The notes beneath the pieces were generated by a model. That model was given only the letters and a program-made list of their open reading frames with translations, had not been told where the DNA came from and did no database searches. 64,000 bases of DNA from UBA695 sp042691655 (GTDB lineage Bacteria > Verrucomicrobiota > Verrucomicrobiia > Chthoniobacterales > Chthoniobacteraceae): assembly GCA_042691655.1 (NCBI GenBank), contig CP170506.1, forward strand, positions 186,001 through 250,000. The letters are read 5' to 3'. Below, piece after piece: positions 42,275 through 50,510 of this stretch. A program made the translations under genes and the position numbers. Each line of letters starts with the position of its first letter. The first letter of the stretch is position 1.

Positions 42275-43441
42275 TTAACTAAACCACTCTTTGGCCTTTT
42301 CAAAGAAGCTCTTGTGCAGCGGGGTGTTTTCGTCTCCGCAGAGCTCGGCGAATTCCTCCAGCTTTTTGCGCGCTTCGGCGTTGAGCTTGGAGGGGACTTC
42401 GACGAGCACCCGCACGAGCAGGTCGCCGCGCACGCTGGAGTTCAAGAGTGGCATGCCTTTGCCCCGGAGCTTGAAGACGGTGCCGCTCTGGGTTCCCGCG
42501 GGAATCTTGAGCGCCGCCTTGCCTTCGAGGGTCGGGACGTTGACTTCGCCGCCGAGGGTCGCCGTGGTGAAGCGCACGGGCACTTCGCAAAAGAGGTTCT
42601 CCTCCTCGCGTTCAAAAACTTCGTGCTCCTTGACGTGGATGACGACGTAGAGGTCGCCGGGAGGGCCACCGCGCAGGCCCGCCTCGCCGTTGCGCGAGCT
42701 GCGCAGGCGCGAGCCGTCTTCGATGCCCGCGGGGATCTTGATCTTGATGCGGGATCGGTTCTGGGTGCGCCCCTCGCCGCCGCACGCTTTGCACGGGTTG
42801 GAGATGATCTGGCCCGCGCCCCGGCACCGGGGGCAGGTCTGGGCGACCTGGAAGAAGCCGCGCGAGGAAATGACCTGGCCGCGCCCACGGCAGGTGGGGC
42901 AGGTGGTGGTCTTAGAGCCCGCTTCGGCTCCGCTTCCGCCGCACTTATTGCAGGCGTCGAGCTTGCCGAGTTCGATCTCTTTTTCGCAGCCGAAAGCGGC
43001 TTCTTCGAGGCGGATTTGCAGGTCGTAGCGCAGGTCGGAGCCGCGCTGACGGCCATCGCCGCCGCTCGCTCCACCGCCGCCGCCCATGCCGCCGAACATC
43101 TGCTCGAAAATGCCGCCGCCGCCCTGGCCGAAGACTTCGCGGAAGAGGTCGAAGGGATCGTGGAAGCCGCCGCCGCCCATGCCGCCTCCGGCGGGACCGG
43201 CGGTGCCCTGGGCAAAGGCGGCGTGACCCATGCGGTCGTACGCGGCCCGTTTGTCCGGGTCCATCAGGATGTCGTAGGCTTCGCCCAGTTCCTTAAATTT
43301 CTCCTCGGCCGATTTGTCGCCCGGGTTTTTGTCGGGGTGAAATTTGACCGCTAGCTTGCGGTAAGCTTTTTTCAGCTCGTCGGTGTTGGCGTTGCGAGAG
43401 ACGCCGAGGACCTCGTAGTAGTCGCGTTTGTCAGCCGTCAT
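42275..43441 (-). CDS. dnaJ: Chaperone protein DnaJ
   Basis: A 388-residue type I J protein: J domain with HPD in KFHPDKNPGD, a Gly/Phe-rich linker, four zinc-finger repeats (CNKCGGSG, CPTCRGRG, CPRCRGAG, CKACGGEG) and the C-terminal substrate-binding domain ending KAKEWFS. It delivers substrates to DnaK. Its start overlaps the grpE stop by 4 nt. dnaK is not in the window. Confidence 0.97.
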   Translation of the reverse strand: MTADKRDYYEVLGVSRNANTDELKKAYRKLAVKFHPDKNPGDKSAEEKFKELGEAYDILMDPDKRAAYDRMGHAAFAQGTAGPAGGGMGGGGFHDPFDLFREVFGQGGGGIFEQMFGGMGGGGGASGGDGRQRGSDLRYDLQIRLEEAAFGCEKEIELGKLDACNKCGGSGAEAGSKTTTCPTCRGRGQVISSRGFFQVAQTCPRCRGAGQIISNPCKACGGEGRTQNRSRIKIKIPAGIEDGSRLRSSRNGEAGLRGGPPGDLYVVIHVKEHEVFEREEENLFCEVPVRFTTATLGGEVNVPTLEGKAALKIPAGTQSGTVFKLRGKGMPLLNSSVRGDLLVRVLVEVPSKLNAEARKKLEEFAELCGDENTPLHKSFFEKAKEWFS

Positions 43442-43974
43442 GCCTTGCCCTTGGAGACGAATACGGTGGCCGGGCGCAGCAGCCGGTCACGCAGTTTGTA
43501 GCCTTTGCGGAGTTGGCGGATGACGACGCCCTCGGGGACGGTGTCGCTGGCCTCGCCGCCCATGGCCTCGTGGAGGTTGGGGTCGAAGGGCTGGCCTTCG
43601 GCGTCAATCGCCTCGACGCCGCTGGCGGTAAGAAATTCCTGGAACTGCTTGGCGACGAGTTCAAAGCCGAGGAGCACGCCCTGGCTGCCTTCGGTGCGGG
43701 CGGCCTGGAGGCCGAGCTCGAAGTTGTCGATGAGCGGGACGAGGCGCTCAAGCAGGCCGCCGTTGGCGTATTTGATGGCCTCTTCCTTCTCGCGGATGGC
43801 GCGTTTGCGGTAGTTCTCGAAATCGGCCTGGGTGCGCATGGCCAGGTCGCGGAACCGGCTGACGTCGGCCTGGATCGCTTCGAGCGAGTTCTCTTCGGGC
43901 GCGGCGGTCCCAGCCGAGGGCGCTTCCGGCGCGGGCGTTTCGGTCGGTTGTTCGTTCAAAGTCTGGTTATCCAT
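43438..43974 (-). CDS. grpE: Nucleotide exchange factor GrpE
   Basis: A 178-residue protein with an N-terminal acidic/Pro-rich segment, the long coiled coil (QADFENYRKRAIREKEEA, LVPLIDNFELGL) and the C-terminal beta domain (PFDPNLHEAMG, VIRQLRKGYKLRDRLLRPA). It releases ADP from DnaK. It heads grpE-dnaJ as one transcription unit. Confidence 0.95.
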   Translation of the reverse strand: MDNQTLNEQPTETPAPEAPSAGTAAPEENSLEAIQADVSRFRDLAMRTQADFENYRKRAIREKEEAIKYANGGLLERLVPLIDNFELGLQAARTEGSQGVLLGFELVAKQFQEFLTASGVEAIDAEGQPFDPNLHEAMGGEASDTVPEGVVIRQLRKGYKLRDRLLRPATVFVSKGKA

Positions 43975-44147
43975 AAAAGGTGGTTCGCGTTCAAAGGGGG
44001 CTTGGTATCCGGAAAAAGCCAGCCGTTGCCCCCCGGTTTCCGGTGCGGCCGGGAACCTTGAGAGGGTTATCCTACCGAAGCCGCTCCGGCTGTCAATGCC
44101 TGGGCGGTTTCCTTCCTCTACGCGTCTCCTATCTTTTCCCCGTCTGC

Positions 44148-44648
44148 CTACTCCGGGTGGGAGAGGTCCTGCTTGAGGTATTCGAGGACGTCCTTGAACT
44201 TGGTCAGGTTGTCGGGCGAGGCTTCGACCAAGGCTTCATGCGCTTCGAGCATGGTGCGGGCCTGGTCCTGTTTGTCGGGGGCGTCCGCGTCGAGGGATTT
44301 GGAGGTGCCCGCGGGTTCGGTGAGCCCGCAAAGATCGATGGCGAAAAGCTGGTCGAGCCCCAGGTTGCGCAGCAGTTCGCTGTTCCGCTCGTTTAAATTG
44401 GTAACGTGCAGGGTTCCCTGGCCGATCTCGCGCAGCCGCAGGGCGATGCCCGCCAGCGTGCCCATGAAGGTGGAGTCCATGACGGGGCAGTGGTGCAGGT
44501 CGACGACGAATTCGCGGTAGCCCCGGTTGATCATGGCGCGCGCGAACTCTTTCAAGCCGGCGCTGTTGAGGAAGGAGCCTTTGCCTTCCACCCGGACCCA
44601 GACGACTTTTTTGGAACAACCGACCAGGATGTTGCTTGGGGTGCTCAC
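44148..44648 (-). CDS. STAS-domain anti-sigma factor antagonist-like protein
   Basis: A 166-residue protein. Residues ~1-110 are a STAS fold with the phospho-site loop CPVMDSTFMGTLAGI (Ser in MDS-T) and ELLRNLGLDQLFAI; a charged ~50-residue C-terminal extension follows. It is likely part of a partner-switching regulatory pathway; no anti-sigma factor is adjacent. Confidence 0.88.
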   Translation of the reverse strand: MSTPSNILVGCSKKVVWVRVEGKGSFLNSAGLKEFARAMINRGYREFVVDLHHCPVMDSTFMGTLAGIALRLREIGQGTLHVTNLNERNSELLRNLGLDQLFAIDLCGLTEPAGTSKSLDADAPDKQDQARTMLEAHEALVEASPDNLTKFKDVLEYLKQDLSHPE

Positions 44649-44734
44649 TCGTTGGAGATTAATCTAAGGTTTCCACGGAGGCTGTCAAATGCGCTCCGTT
44701 GTTTTGAGGGTTCAAGTTTGGTTTGCGCCGCTAA

Positions 44735-45256
44735 CTAATTCCAGAGAAACGACTGAGTCAAGGCCACGACTTTGCCATTTTCAATAAGGAGCGCGCGCCA
44801 GGCGCTCACCCGGCCGTCGTTGTGGAACTCTTCGCCGACGACTTTGAACTTGGTTTCGATGGTCCCGCAGGCATTGGGGACCTCTACTTCCTGGGCTTGG
44901 ACGTAGGAGCCGAGGTTCTGCTGGCGGTACTCCAGGCGCACGGTGAGGTGGGCGGGGCGTTTGGCGCGCCACCAGAAGTTGAAGTATTGCCCCTCGCGGG
45001 CTTCCATCTGGACCCCGGTGATGGCTCCGTAGTTCAGCCGCTCCCGCTCGAAGTTGACCATTCCGTTGGCGGAGGGCTTTTCGATTTTGCGTTCGTGGAG
45101 AAAGAGGCTGGTTTTGCGGAAGGAGAAATCCGGATTGATCGCGAGCGGCACGACGTTGGCGTGGGTCAGGAGCCGTGGCTGGGACTGGGGAACGACGGGG
45201 CCTGCGCAGCCGCAAGCGAGCGCGGCAAAGAGCAGGATCGGGAACAGGCGCGACAT
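44735..45256 (-). CDS. Putative lipoprotein of unknown function
   Basis: A 173-residue protein with a signal sequence (LFPILLFAALACGC) and a possible lipobox Cys. The rest is beta-rich (YFNFWWRAKRPAHLTVRLEY, NACGTIETKFKVVGEEFHNDG) with a wheat of aromatic residues, suggesting a small beta-sandwich on the outer or cytoplasmic membrane surface. Not recognised. Divergent from the pseudouridine synthase gene. Confidence 0.7.
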   Translation of the reverse strand: MSRLFPILLFAALACGCAGPVVPQSQPRLLTHANVVPLAINPDFSFRKTSLFLHERKIEKPSANGMVNFERERLNYGAITGVQMEAREGQYFNFWWRAKRPAHLTVRLEYRQQNLGSYVQAQEVEVPNACGTIETKFKVVGEEFHNDGRVSAWRALLIENGKVVALTQSFLWN

Positions 45257-45324
45257 GATCGGGGCAGACTAGCAGCCCGGCCGTAAACTCCCAAGCACTT
45301 TTCAGGGGGATCAAAGCGCTTGCC

Positions 45325-45966
45325 ATGGCGGGCGGAAAACGGCCATTGTGCCGCGTGCTTTTGGCCTTCAACAAGCCCTACGGGGTGCTTTCGCAGTTTA
45401 CCTCCGACGGTTCGCCCAACCGGCCGCTGGCGGGGTTCGGTTTCCCGAAAGGGGTCTACGCCATCGGGCGGCTTGATGCGGATAGCGAGGGGCTCTTACT
45501 TCTAAGCGACGAGCCGGGGCTTAATACGCGGCTGTTGCAACCGGCGCACGAGCACCGGCGGCTTTACTGGGCCCAGGTGGAGCGCATCCCGACCGCAGAG
45601 GCGCTGGCCACACTGGAAAAGGGCGTGATGGTGGGGGGCCGCCCGACGCTCCCGTGCCGCGCCCGGATGCTCGATCCGCAGCCGCAGATTGCGCCGCGCG
45701 ATCCGCCGATCCGCTTCCGCAAGAATGTGCCGGATTGCTGGATCGAGCTGGAGCTGGTGGAGGGCAAGAACCGGCAGGTGCGCCGAATGACCGCCGCCGT
45801 GGGCCACCCGACCCTGCGCCTCATGCGGGTGCAAATCGGCGAATTCCGGCTCGAAGGGCTGGCCGCCGGGCAGTGGCGCGAGCTTTCAGCCCGCGAGCGA
45901 GGGGCCGTGCTGGCGGGGAGCCGTGCGGCCTCCGGTGGCGGACGGCGCGAAACCGGGGTGGAGTGA
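45325..45966 (+). CDS. RsuA/RluE-type rRNA pseudouridine synthase
   Basis: A 213-residue enzyme with LAFNKPYGVLSQ, the catalytic Asp in AIGRLDADSEGLLLL, and ELELVEGKNRQVRRMTAAVGHPTLRLMR. It has no S4 domain, as in the short RluE group, and modifies a rRNA uridine. Its stop overlaps the downstream GTG by 4 nt. Confidence 0.93.
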   Translation: MAGGKRPLCRVLLAFNKPYGVLSQFTSDGSPNRPLAGFGFPKGVYAIGRLDADSEGLLLLSDEPGLNTRLLQPAHEHRRLYWAQVERIPTAEALATLEKGVMVGGRPTLPCRARMLDPQPQIAPRDPPIRFRKNVPDCWIELELVEGKNRQVRRMTAAVGHPTLRLMRVQIGEFRLEGLAAGQWRELSARERGAVLAGSRAASGGGRRETGVE

Positions 45967-46679
45967 TTGAGGCTCATAAGATCCGGGGGCTGGAGCGCGT
46001 TTTTGTCCAAGTCGTGCGCGGGGCGATGCGACGGCGCTTTTACGGCGTTTTTTTGAAGGGAGAGGGGGCCTTGTGTCGGGCTTGCGCCGCGCCGAGGCCG
46101 CTGGTGCTTTGCGCGAACCACTCCAACTGGTGGGACGGCTTCGTGTCGGCGCTGCTGATCCCGCTTTTTCCCGGGCGGCGGCTGTTTCTGGCGCAGTCGG
46201 AGACGCTGCTGGCCCAGTACCGCCCGCTGCGCTGGCTGGGGGCATTCGGGCTCGATATTCACGGCTCGCCGCTGGCGGGGATGCGCTACGCCGAGCGGCT
46301 GCTGGCCGACGCGCGCAATGGGGTCTGGATTTTTCCTCAGGGGGTGCTGCTGCCGCAGGGGACGCCGATTGCGGCCAAGCCCGGGGCGCTCTGGCTGGCG
46401 CGGCAGACGGGGGCGCTGGTGCTGCCGATGGCTTTTCGGTACGAATGGATGATCGAGTCGCGGCCAAGCGTCTTTGTACATTGCGGCGAGGCGCTGGAGC
46501 CCGACGCCACGGAGGAGGAGCTGGCCGGGGCTATGAACCGGCTCTACGAGGAGATCGGCCCCATGCAAACGCCGGTCGACTGGACCCCGTGGAAGCCACT
46601 TTTCCCACCCCGCCTCTCGCTAAACAAATGGTGGGAACGCTGCACCAGCCGGGGCCCTTTCACCCCCCGCAACGAATAA
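45963..46679 (+). CDS. 1-acyl-sn-glycerol-3-phosphate acyltransferase-like (PlsC domain)
   Basis: About 238 residues from a GTG at 45963. The acyltransferase motif H-x4-D is NHSNWWD and block III is WIFPQGVLLPQG (FPxG); the glycerol-3-phosphate binding block is partly conserved. It acylates lysophosphatidate or another acceptor at the inner membrane. Coupled to the pseudouridine synthase gene. Confidence 0.88.
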   Translation: MIEAHKIRGLERVFVQVVRGAMRRRFYGVFLKGEGALCRACAAPRPLVLCANHSNWWDGFVSALLIPLFPGRRLFLAQSETLLAQYRPLRWLGAFGLDIHGSPLAGMRYAERLLADARNGVWIFPQGVLLPQGTPIAAKPGALWLARQTGALVLPMAFRYEWMIESRPSVFVHCGEALEPDATEEELAGAMNRLYEEIGPMQTPVDWTPWKPLFPPRLSLNKWWERCTSRGPFTPRNE

Positions 46680-46688
46680 CCCCTCCCC

Positions 46689-46737
46689 AAAAAACCTCCG
46701 TGTCCTCTGTGTCCTCCGTGTCCTCTGTGGTAATTCC
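46689..46737. repeat. Tandem CCTCCGTGTCCTCTGTG repeat between convergent genes
   Basis: Two and a half tandem units of the CTCCGTGTCCTCTGTGG motif, the reverse orientation of the CCACAGAGGACAC copies at 20.8 kb, lie in the 67-bp gap between the acyltransferase and transporter genes. Confidence 0.8.
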
Positions 46738-46746
46738 TACCCCCCC

Positions 46747-47673
46747 CTATTCCGTGGGCGTCCAAAAGGTCCCCATGAGGCGGCTCCAGTTTGTCTGCCC
46801 CAGGATGACGCCGCCGACGATAAAGGCCATGGCGACCCAGAACGTCGGGGTCATCGGCTCGCCCAGCGTGAAGTGGGCCCAGAGCATGGTGCTCAGCGGG
46901 ATGAGGTTGTTGAAAAGGTAGACTTCGCTGGTTTTCCAGTGCCGCAGCGCGCTGTTCCAAAGCGCGAAGGCAAAGACGCCGCCGAAGACGATGCAGTAAA
47001 ACTGGATGCCCAGCAGCCGAGGGTTCCACGGGTCGGGCGGCAGGCCGCCGTGGGTTTCCAGAAGCCCGAAGGGCAACAGGAGCAGCCCGGCGCGCCACAT
47101 CGTGTGCGCGCTGATCTCCACGCCGCCCAGGTGGGTGGTCAGCGCCCGGCATTGGCGGCCGTAGACGACCCAGAGAATGCTGGCCGCCAGCCCCAGGCAC
47201 TCGCCGGGCCACGTTCCGGAGCCGGAGCCGAGCGTGGGCCAGAAGAGGACCACCACCCCGAAGAGCGCCAGCACTGCCGCGAGCGCCCGCTTGGCGATTT
47301 CCGGCCTCGATTTCCCCGCGCGGCCCTCCCAGACCAGCGCCCAGACCGGCGAAGCGCCGAGGTAGAGGGCGACATGCGCGGCGGAGGTGAAGTGGATCGC
47401 CCAGTTGAATACCGTGATGTATACGGCGAGGCTCAGGCCGCCGCGCAGCCAGAGATCGCGCCGGATTTCCCGGGGGCAGGGCTGGGGCGGCCCGAGCCAG
47501 CGCGTCCAGCGCAGCACGGAGAGCATCAGCAGGCCCGCCAGAGCGAAGCGCGTGCCGCCGACCCACACCGGGGGCCACGATTGCACGAGGTACTTGATCC
47601 CTGCGTTATTGCCGCCCCAGAGAAAGACGGCCAAAATTAGGTTCAGCGAAATGAGAAGCGGGTGCGGCTTCAT
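46747..47673 (-). CDS. EamA/DMT-family transporter
   Basis: A 308-residue protein with ten hydrophobic helices and an internal duplication of two EamA domains: the first near LILAVFLWGGNNAGIKYLV, the second near GLAASILWVVYGRQCRAL. It exports small metabolites across the inner membrane; the substrate is unknown. Its start overlaps the stop of the GT39-like gene by 4 nt. Confidence 0.9.
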   Translation of the reverse strand: MKPHPLLISLNLILAVFLWGGNNAGIKYLVQSWPPVWVGGTRFALAGLLMLSVLRWTRWLGPPQPCPREIRRDLWLRGGLSLAVYITVFNWAIHFTSAAHVALYLGASPVWALVWEGRAGKSRPEIAKRALAAVLALFGVVVLFWPTLGSGSGTWPGECLGLAASILWVVYGRQCRALTTHLGGVEISAHTMWRAGLLLLPFGLLETHGGLPPDPWNPRLLGIQFYCIVFGGVFAFALWNSALRHWKTSEVYLFNNLIPLSTMLWAHFTLGEPMTPTFWVAMAFIVGGVILGQTNWSRLMGTFWTPTE

Positions 47674-49220
47674 TCCGGCATGGAGTAGACGACCAGGCCG
47701 GGATGGAGGTAGATGACCAGCCCTCGAGGCCTCTGCCAGAGGGGCTGGCGGTTTTCGCGAATTGCGCGGTAAAGCTCGCCGGTGCGCCGGGCGGTTTCCT
47801 CTGCCCCCTTCTGCGGGCGCAGTTTCTTTAAGTCAAAACGCTCGTAATCATCCTGGCAAAGCGCGGCGAGCGTGGCGCCCTCGGCGCGGAGGCTTTGTAA
47901 GTCGGGGTACTTTTCCAGCGCCTGCGGGAGGACCCGGGGCGTGAGCGGCTCCTGCCAGGCGAGGAAGGCGGGTTTCGCAGCTGAAGGCAGCAGCGTGCGG
48001 CGGTCCTGGACGATGACTTCGCCCGGCGGGCGCACGTTGAGCCAGGCGGTGAGGGCCGAGCGGTCGTCGCTCTGGAAGGCGAGCCAGTAGCTGCGCAAAT
48101 CCCGCCCCGGATGCCCGATTACCTGAAAGGCCACCGCCGCCGCGAGCAGCGCCGGGAGGGCCGCTTTGCGGGGGATGGCGCTGATCCCAAGGGCCGCCGC
48201 GCCCAGGAAAAGGACCGTGGCGGGGAGAAAATAGCGGTCGTTCGCCTTGGGCGAAAACGACAGGAGCGCCATCAGGAGCAGCGGCACCAGAAAGAGCGCG
48301 AGCTCCTCGGGGCCGAGTTCCCTGCGGCGCTGCCAGGCCCGCCAAAACGCCAGGGCGATGAAGATCCAGAGGACGAGGTGGAGGTTATCCCGAAAGGCCC
48401 GAAAATAGATGGTGTGGGGCACGGAGCGGGTCATGCCGCCCTGGCCGTTGACGGCGAGGGTCACCTCGCGGTTGAAGCTCGACTCCCAGTGCTCTTTGTT
48501 CCCGAGCATCGGGGCGTTGACGAGCGCCACCGTGGCGAGGAACGCCGCGAGAAAGGGGAGGTAGCGCCGGGCGCGTGGCGTAGTGCGTGGCGAGGCCAGA
48601 AGCCAGAGCGAAATGAGCGGGGCGAGCGCGCCGATGTATTTCCCCGAAAGCGCCAGCGCCGCTCCCGCCCCTACGAAGGCCGCCGTGGCGCGGCCCGGCC
48701 AGCGGCGGTAAAGCGCCAGCCCGAGGAGCCACGCGGCGAGGCCAAAAGCCAGCGCCGTGTCCTCTTTAAGGTAGTGCGAGAGCTCGAAAAGCTGGTGGTT
48801 GCTTAAAATCAAGAGGCCCACGGCGATCCCGGCGAAGCGCCCGGCGGCGAGCCAGAGGGCCGCGGCCATCAGGGCGGCCGTGGCGGCGGCGAACCCGGCG
48901 GAAACCCACCGGCCCACCTCGACCACCCGCTGCGGGTCCCGCAGATCGGTCCCGGAGGCGGCGAGCGCCAGCCGGGCCGTGCTCAGGAGGAGCATCGGGT
49001 GGTTAAAGTTCCAGTTCCCCGTCTGCAACTGCGCCACCTTCACCGGCTCGTCGGGATGCCGGTGGAAGGGAAACCGGTTGGCGCGCGTAAAGAGCGCCAG
49101 CCCGGCGACGAAGAGGAGGACGGAAAAAAGGACGATCTGGAGAGCAGGCCTCAATTTCGCAGGTTTCTTATCGGGGAGCAGGGGCGGTGCACGCGGGAAT
49201 GCGCGTGGCCGCTTTTTCAA
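47670..49220 (-). CDS. GT39/ArnT-like membrane glycosyltransferase
   Basis: A 516-residue polytopic protein with about ten spans. The first loop has FHRHPDEPVK, the Asp-containing motif where GT-C enzymes bind the lipid-linked sugar; HYLKEDTAL follows a later helix. The C-terminal ~110 residues are soluble. Likely uses a polyprenyl-phosphate sugar. The first Met overlaps the end of the esterase gene by 53 nt, so the true start could be a little downstream. Confidence 0.85.
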   Translation of the reverse strand: MKKRPRAFPRAPPLLPDKKPAKLRPALQIVLFSVLLFVAGLALFTRANRFPFHRHPDEPVKVAQLQTGNWNFNHPMLLLSTARLALAASGTDLRDPQRVVEVGRWVSAGFAAATAALMAAALWLAAGRFAGIAVGLLILSNHQLFELSHYLKEDTALAFGLAAWLLGLALYRRWPGRATAAFVGAGAALALSGKYIGALAPLISLWLLASPRTTPRARRYLPFLAAFLATVALVNAPMLGNKEHWESSFNREVTLAVNGQGGMTRSVPHTIYFRAFRDNLHLVLWIFIALAFWRAWQRRRELGPEELALFLVPLLLMALLSFSPKANDRYFLPATVLFLGAAALGISAIPRKAALPALLAAAVAFQVIGHPGRDLRSYWLAFQSDDRSALTAWLNVRPPGEVIVQDRRTLLPSAAKPAFLAWQEPLTPRVLPQALEKYPDLQSLRAEGATLAALCQDDYERFDLKKLRPQKGAEETARRTGELYRAIRENRQPLWQRPRGLVIYLHPGLVVYSMPE

Positions 49221-50031
49221 AGTAGTCGTGGAAGAAGAGCATCTGGTACTTGATGGAGTTGGACCAGTAGAGGCCGGTGTGGGCGCCGGGGCGCTCGGTG
49301 TAGTCGTGCGCGACGCCTTGCTTGAGCAGCGCTTCGTGGAAGGCGCGGTTCACTTTGATGAAGAAATCGTCCACGCCGCAATCGACCGTGAGGGCCAGCT
49401 CGCCGTTTTTGAGGTCGCCGAGGTTATTGATGACCGTGCGGGTCTCCCACTCCTGCGGGTGTTCCTCAATCGTACCGATGTGCTTGGCGATGTTCCAGTT
49501 TTTCGGGAAGGGGCGGATATCGAGGCCGCCGCTCATGCTGCCCGCCGCGCCGAAAGTGTCCTTGTGGCGCACGGCCAGGTACATTGCGCCGTGGCCGCCC
49601 ATGCTCAAGCCCGCGATGGCGCGGCCCTTGGGCGAGGGGATGGTGCGGAAGTTTTTGTCCGTGTAGCCGACGACTTCCCGGGCCACGTAGGTCTCGAACT
49701 GGCAGTTCGGGTCCGTGGGGACGTCGAAGTACCAGCTATCAAACGCGCCATCAGGGCAGACGACGATGAGCTGATAGCGGTCGGCGAGGTCGCCGAGGTT
49801 GGCGAGCTTCGCCCAGCCTTCGTAATTGCCAGAGTAGCCGTGGAGCAGGTAGACGACCGGGTAGGTGCTCTGGCCCTGCTTGTAGGTCTCGGGCAGCGCG
49901 ACGACGGCCGGGTAGCTCTTGTGCATGGCCTCGCTGGGAACCTGGACGGTCTGAACGGTTCCGGCTTGGGCGGTGGCGAAAAGGAGCACGCCCACGAGGG
50001 CGAGGCTCCAGGCTTTGAACTGACGAATCAT
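49168..50031 (-). CDS. Secreted alpha/beta hydrolase (esterase D/FrmB-like)
   Basis: A 287-residue protein with a signal peptide (LALVGVLLFATAQAG). Nucleophile elbow GLSMGGHGAMYLA; oxyanion segment YLLHGYSGNYEGW; Asp in DCGVDDFF and His in PGAHTGLYW. The layout is that of esterase family enzymes acting on carbohydrate esters or S-formylglutathione; its export favours a polysaccharide-ester substrate. Confidence 0.92.
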   Translation of the reverse strand: MIRQFKAWSLALVGVLLFATAQAGTVQTVQVPSEAMHKSYPAVVALPETYKQGQSTYPVVYLLHGYSGNYEGWAKLANLGDLADRYQLIVVCPDGAFDSWYFDVPTDPNCQFETYVAREVVGYTDKNFRTIPSPKGRAIAGLSMGGHGAMYLAVRHKDTFGAAGSMSGGLDIRPFPKNWNIAKHIGTIEEHPQEWETRTVINNLGDLKNGELALTVDCGVDDFFIKVNRAFHEALLKQGVAHDYTERPGAHTGLYWSNSIKYQMLFFHDYFEKAATRIPACTAPAPR

Positions 50032-50072
50032 GATGGGGAGTATTAGGTTGATGTTTTTGAAAAAAATGGGGT

Positions 50073-50414
50073 TTACGCGAAGGTCACGCCGCCCTGGGCC
50101 CAGCGGGGCTGGTGGACGTCGGTGCAGGCGAGGTAGACGCGCTGGGCGTCTGCTCCGTGGCGTATGGCGATCTCGGTAAGGGCCACGGCAACTTTGTTGC
50201 AGTCGTGCGGCAGGCCGATGCTTTGCAGGCCCATAAACACGGCCGGGGCCTCGGAGACGCCGAAGTGGATGGTGGTGGCTTTTTGCAGGGCTACCATGAC
50301 GTAGGACTCCGGTTTTCCCAGTTCGGAGGCAAGGGCTTTGGAGGCTTCAGCAGCCCAGGTGGCCTCGGCTTTCGCGGAAAGGGGAAGATTCGTGGTAATG
50401 GAAAGGTAAGGCAT
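50073..50414 (-). CDS. MIF-like tautomerase
   Basis: A 113-residue protein starting M-P-Y-L-S-I-T-T-N, with the catalytic Pro immediately after Met, and a middle segment KATTIHFGVSEAPAVFMG. The N-terminal P-x-(L/F)-x-(I/V)-x-T-N, the length (~115), the internal beta-alpha-beta pattern and the C-terminal T-F-A match the macrophage migration inhibitory factor/tautomerase family. The ATG at 50414 was chosen since it puts Pro at position 2. It is divergent from the mpa gene (96 bp). Confidence 0.9.
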   Translation of the reverse strand: MPYLSITTNLPLSAKAEATWAAEASKALASELGKPESYVMVALQKATTIHFGVSEAPAVFMGLQSIGLPHDCNKVAVALTEIAIRHGADAQRVYLACTDVHQPRWAQGGVTFA

Positions 50415-50510
50415 GGAGCGCGAGCATAGAGGGGCGGGGGCGTTTTGCGAATCAAAAACCGGCAGAGGTGATGAGACCGCCCGGGCGAGGGGTGCCGTAA
50501 TCATTAGCAA

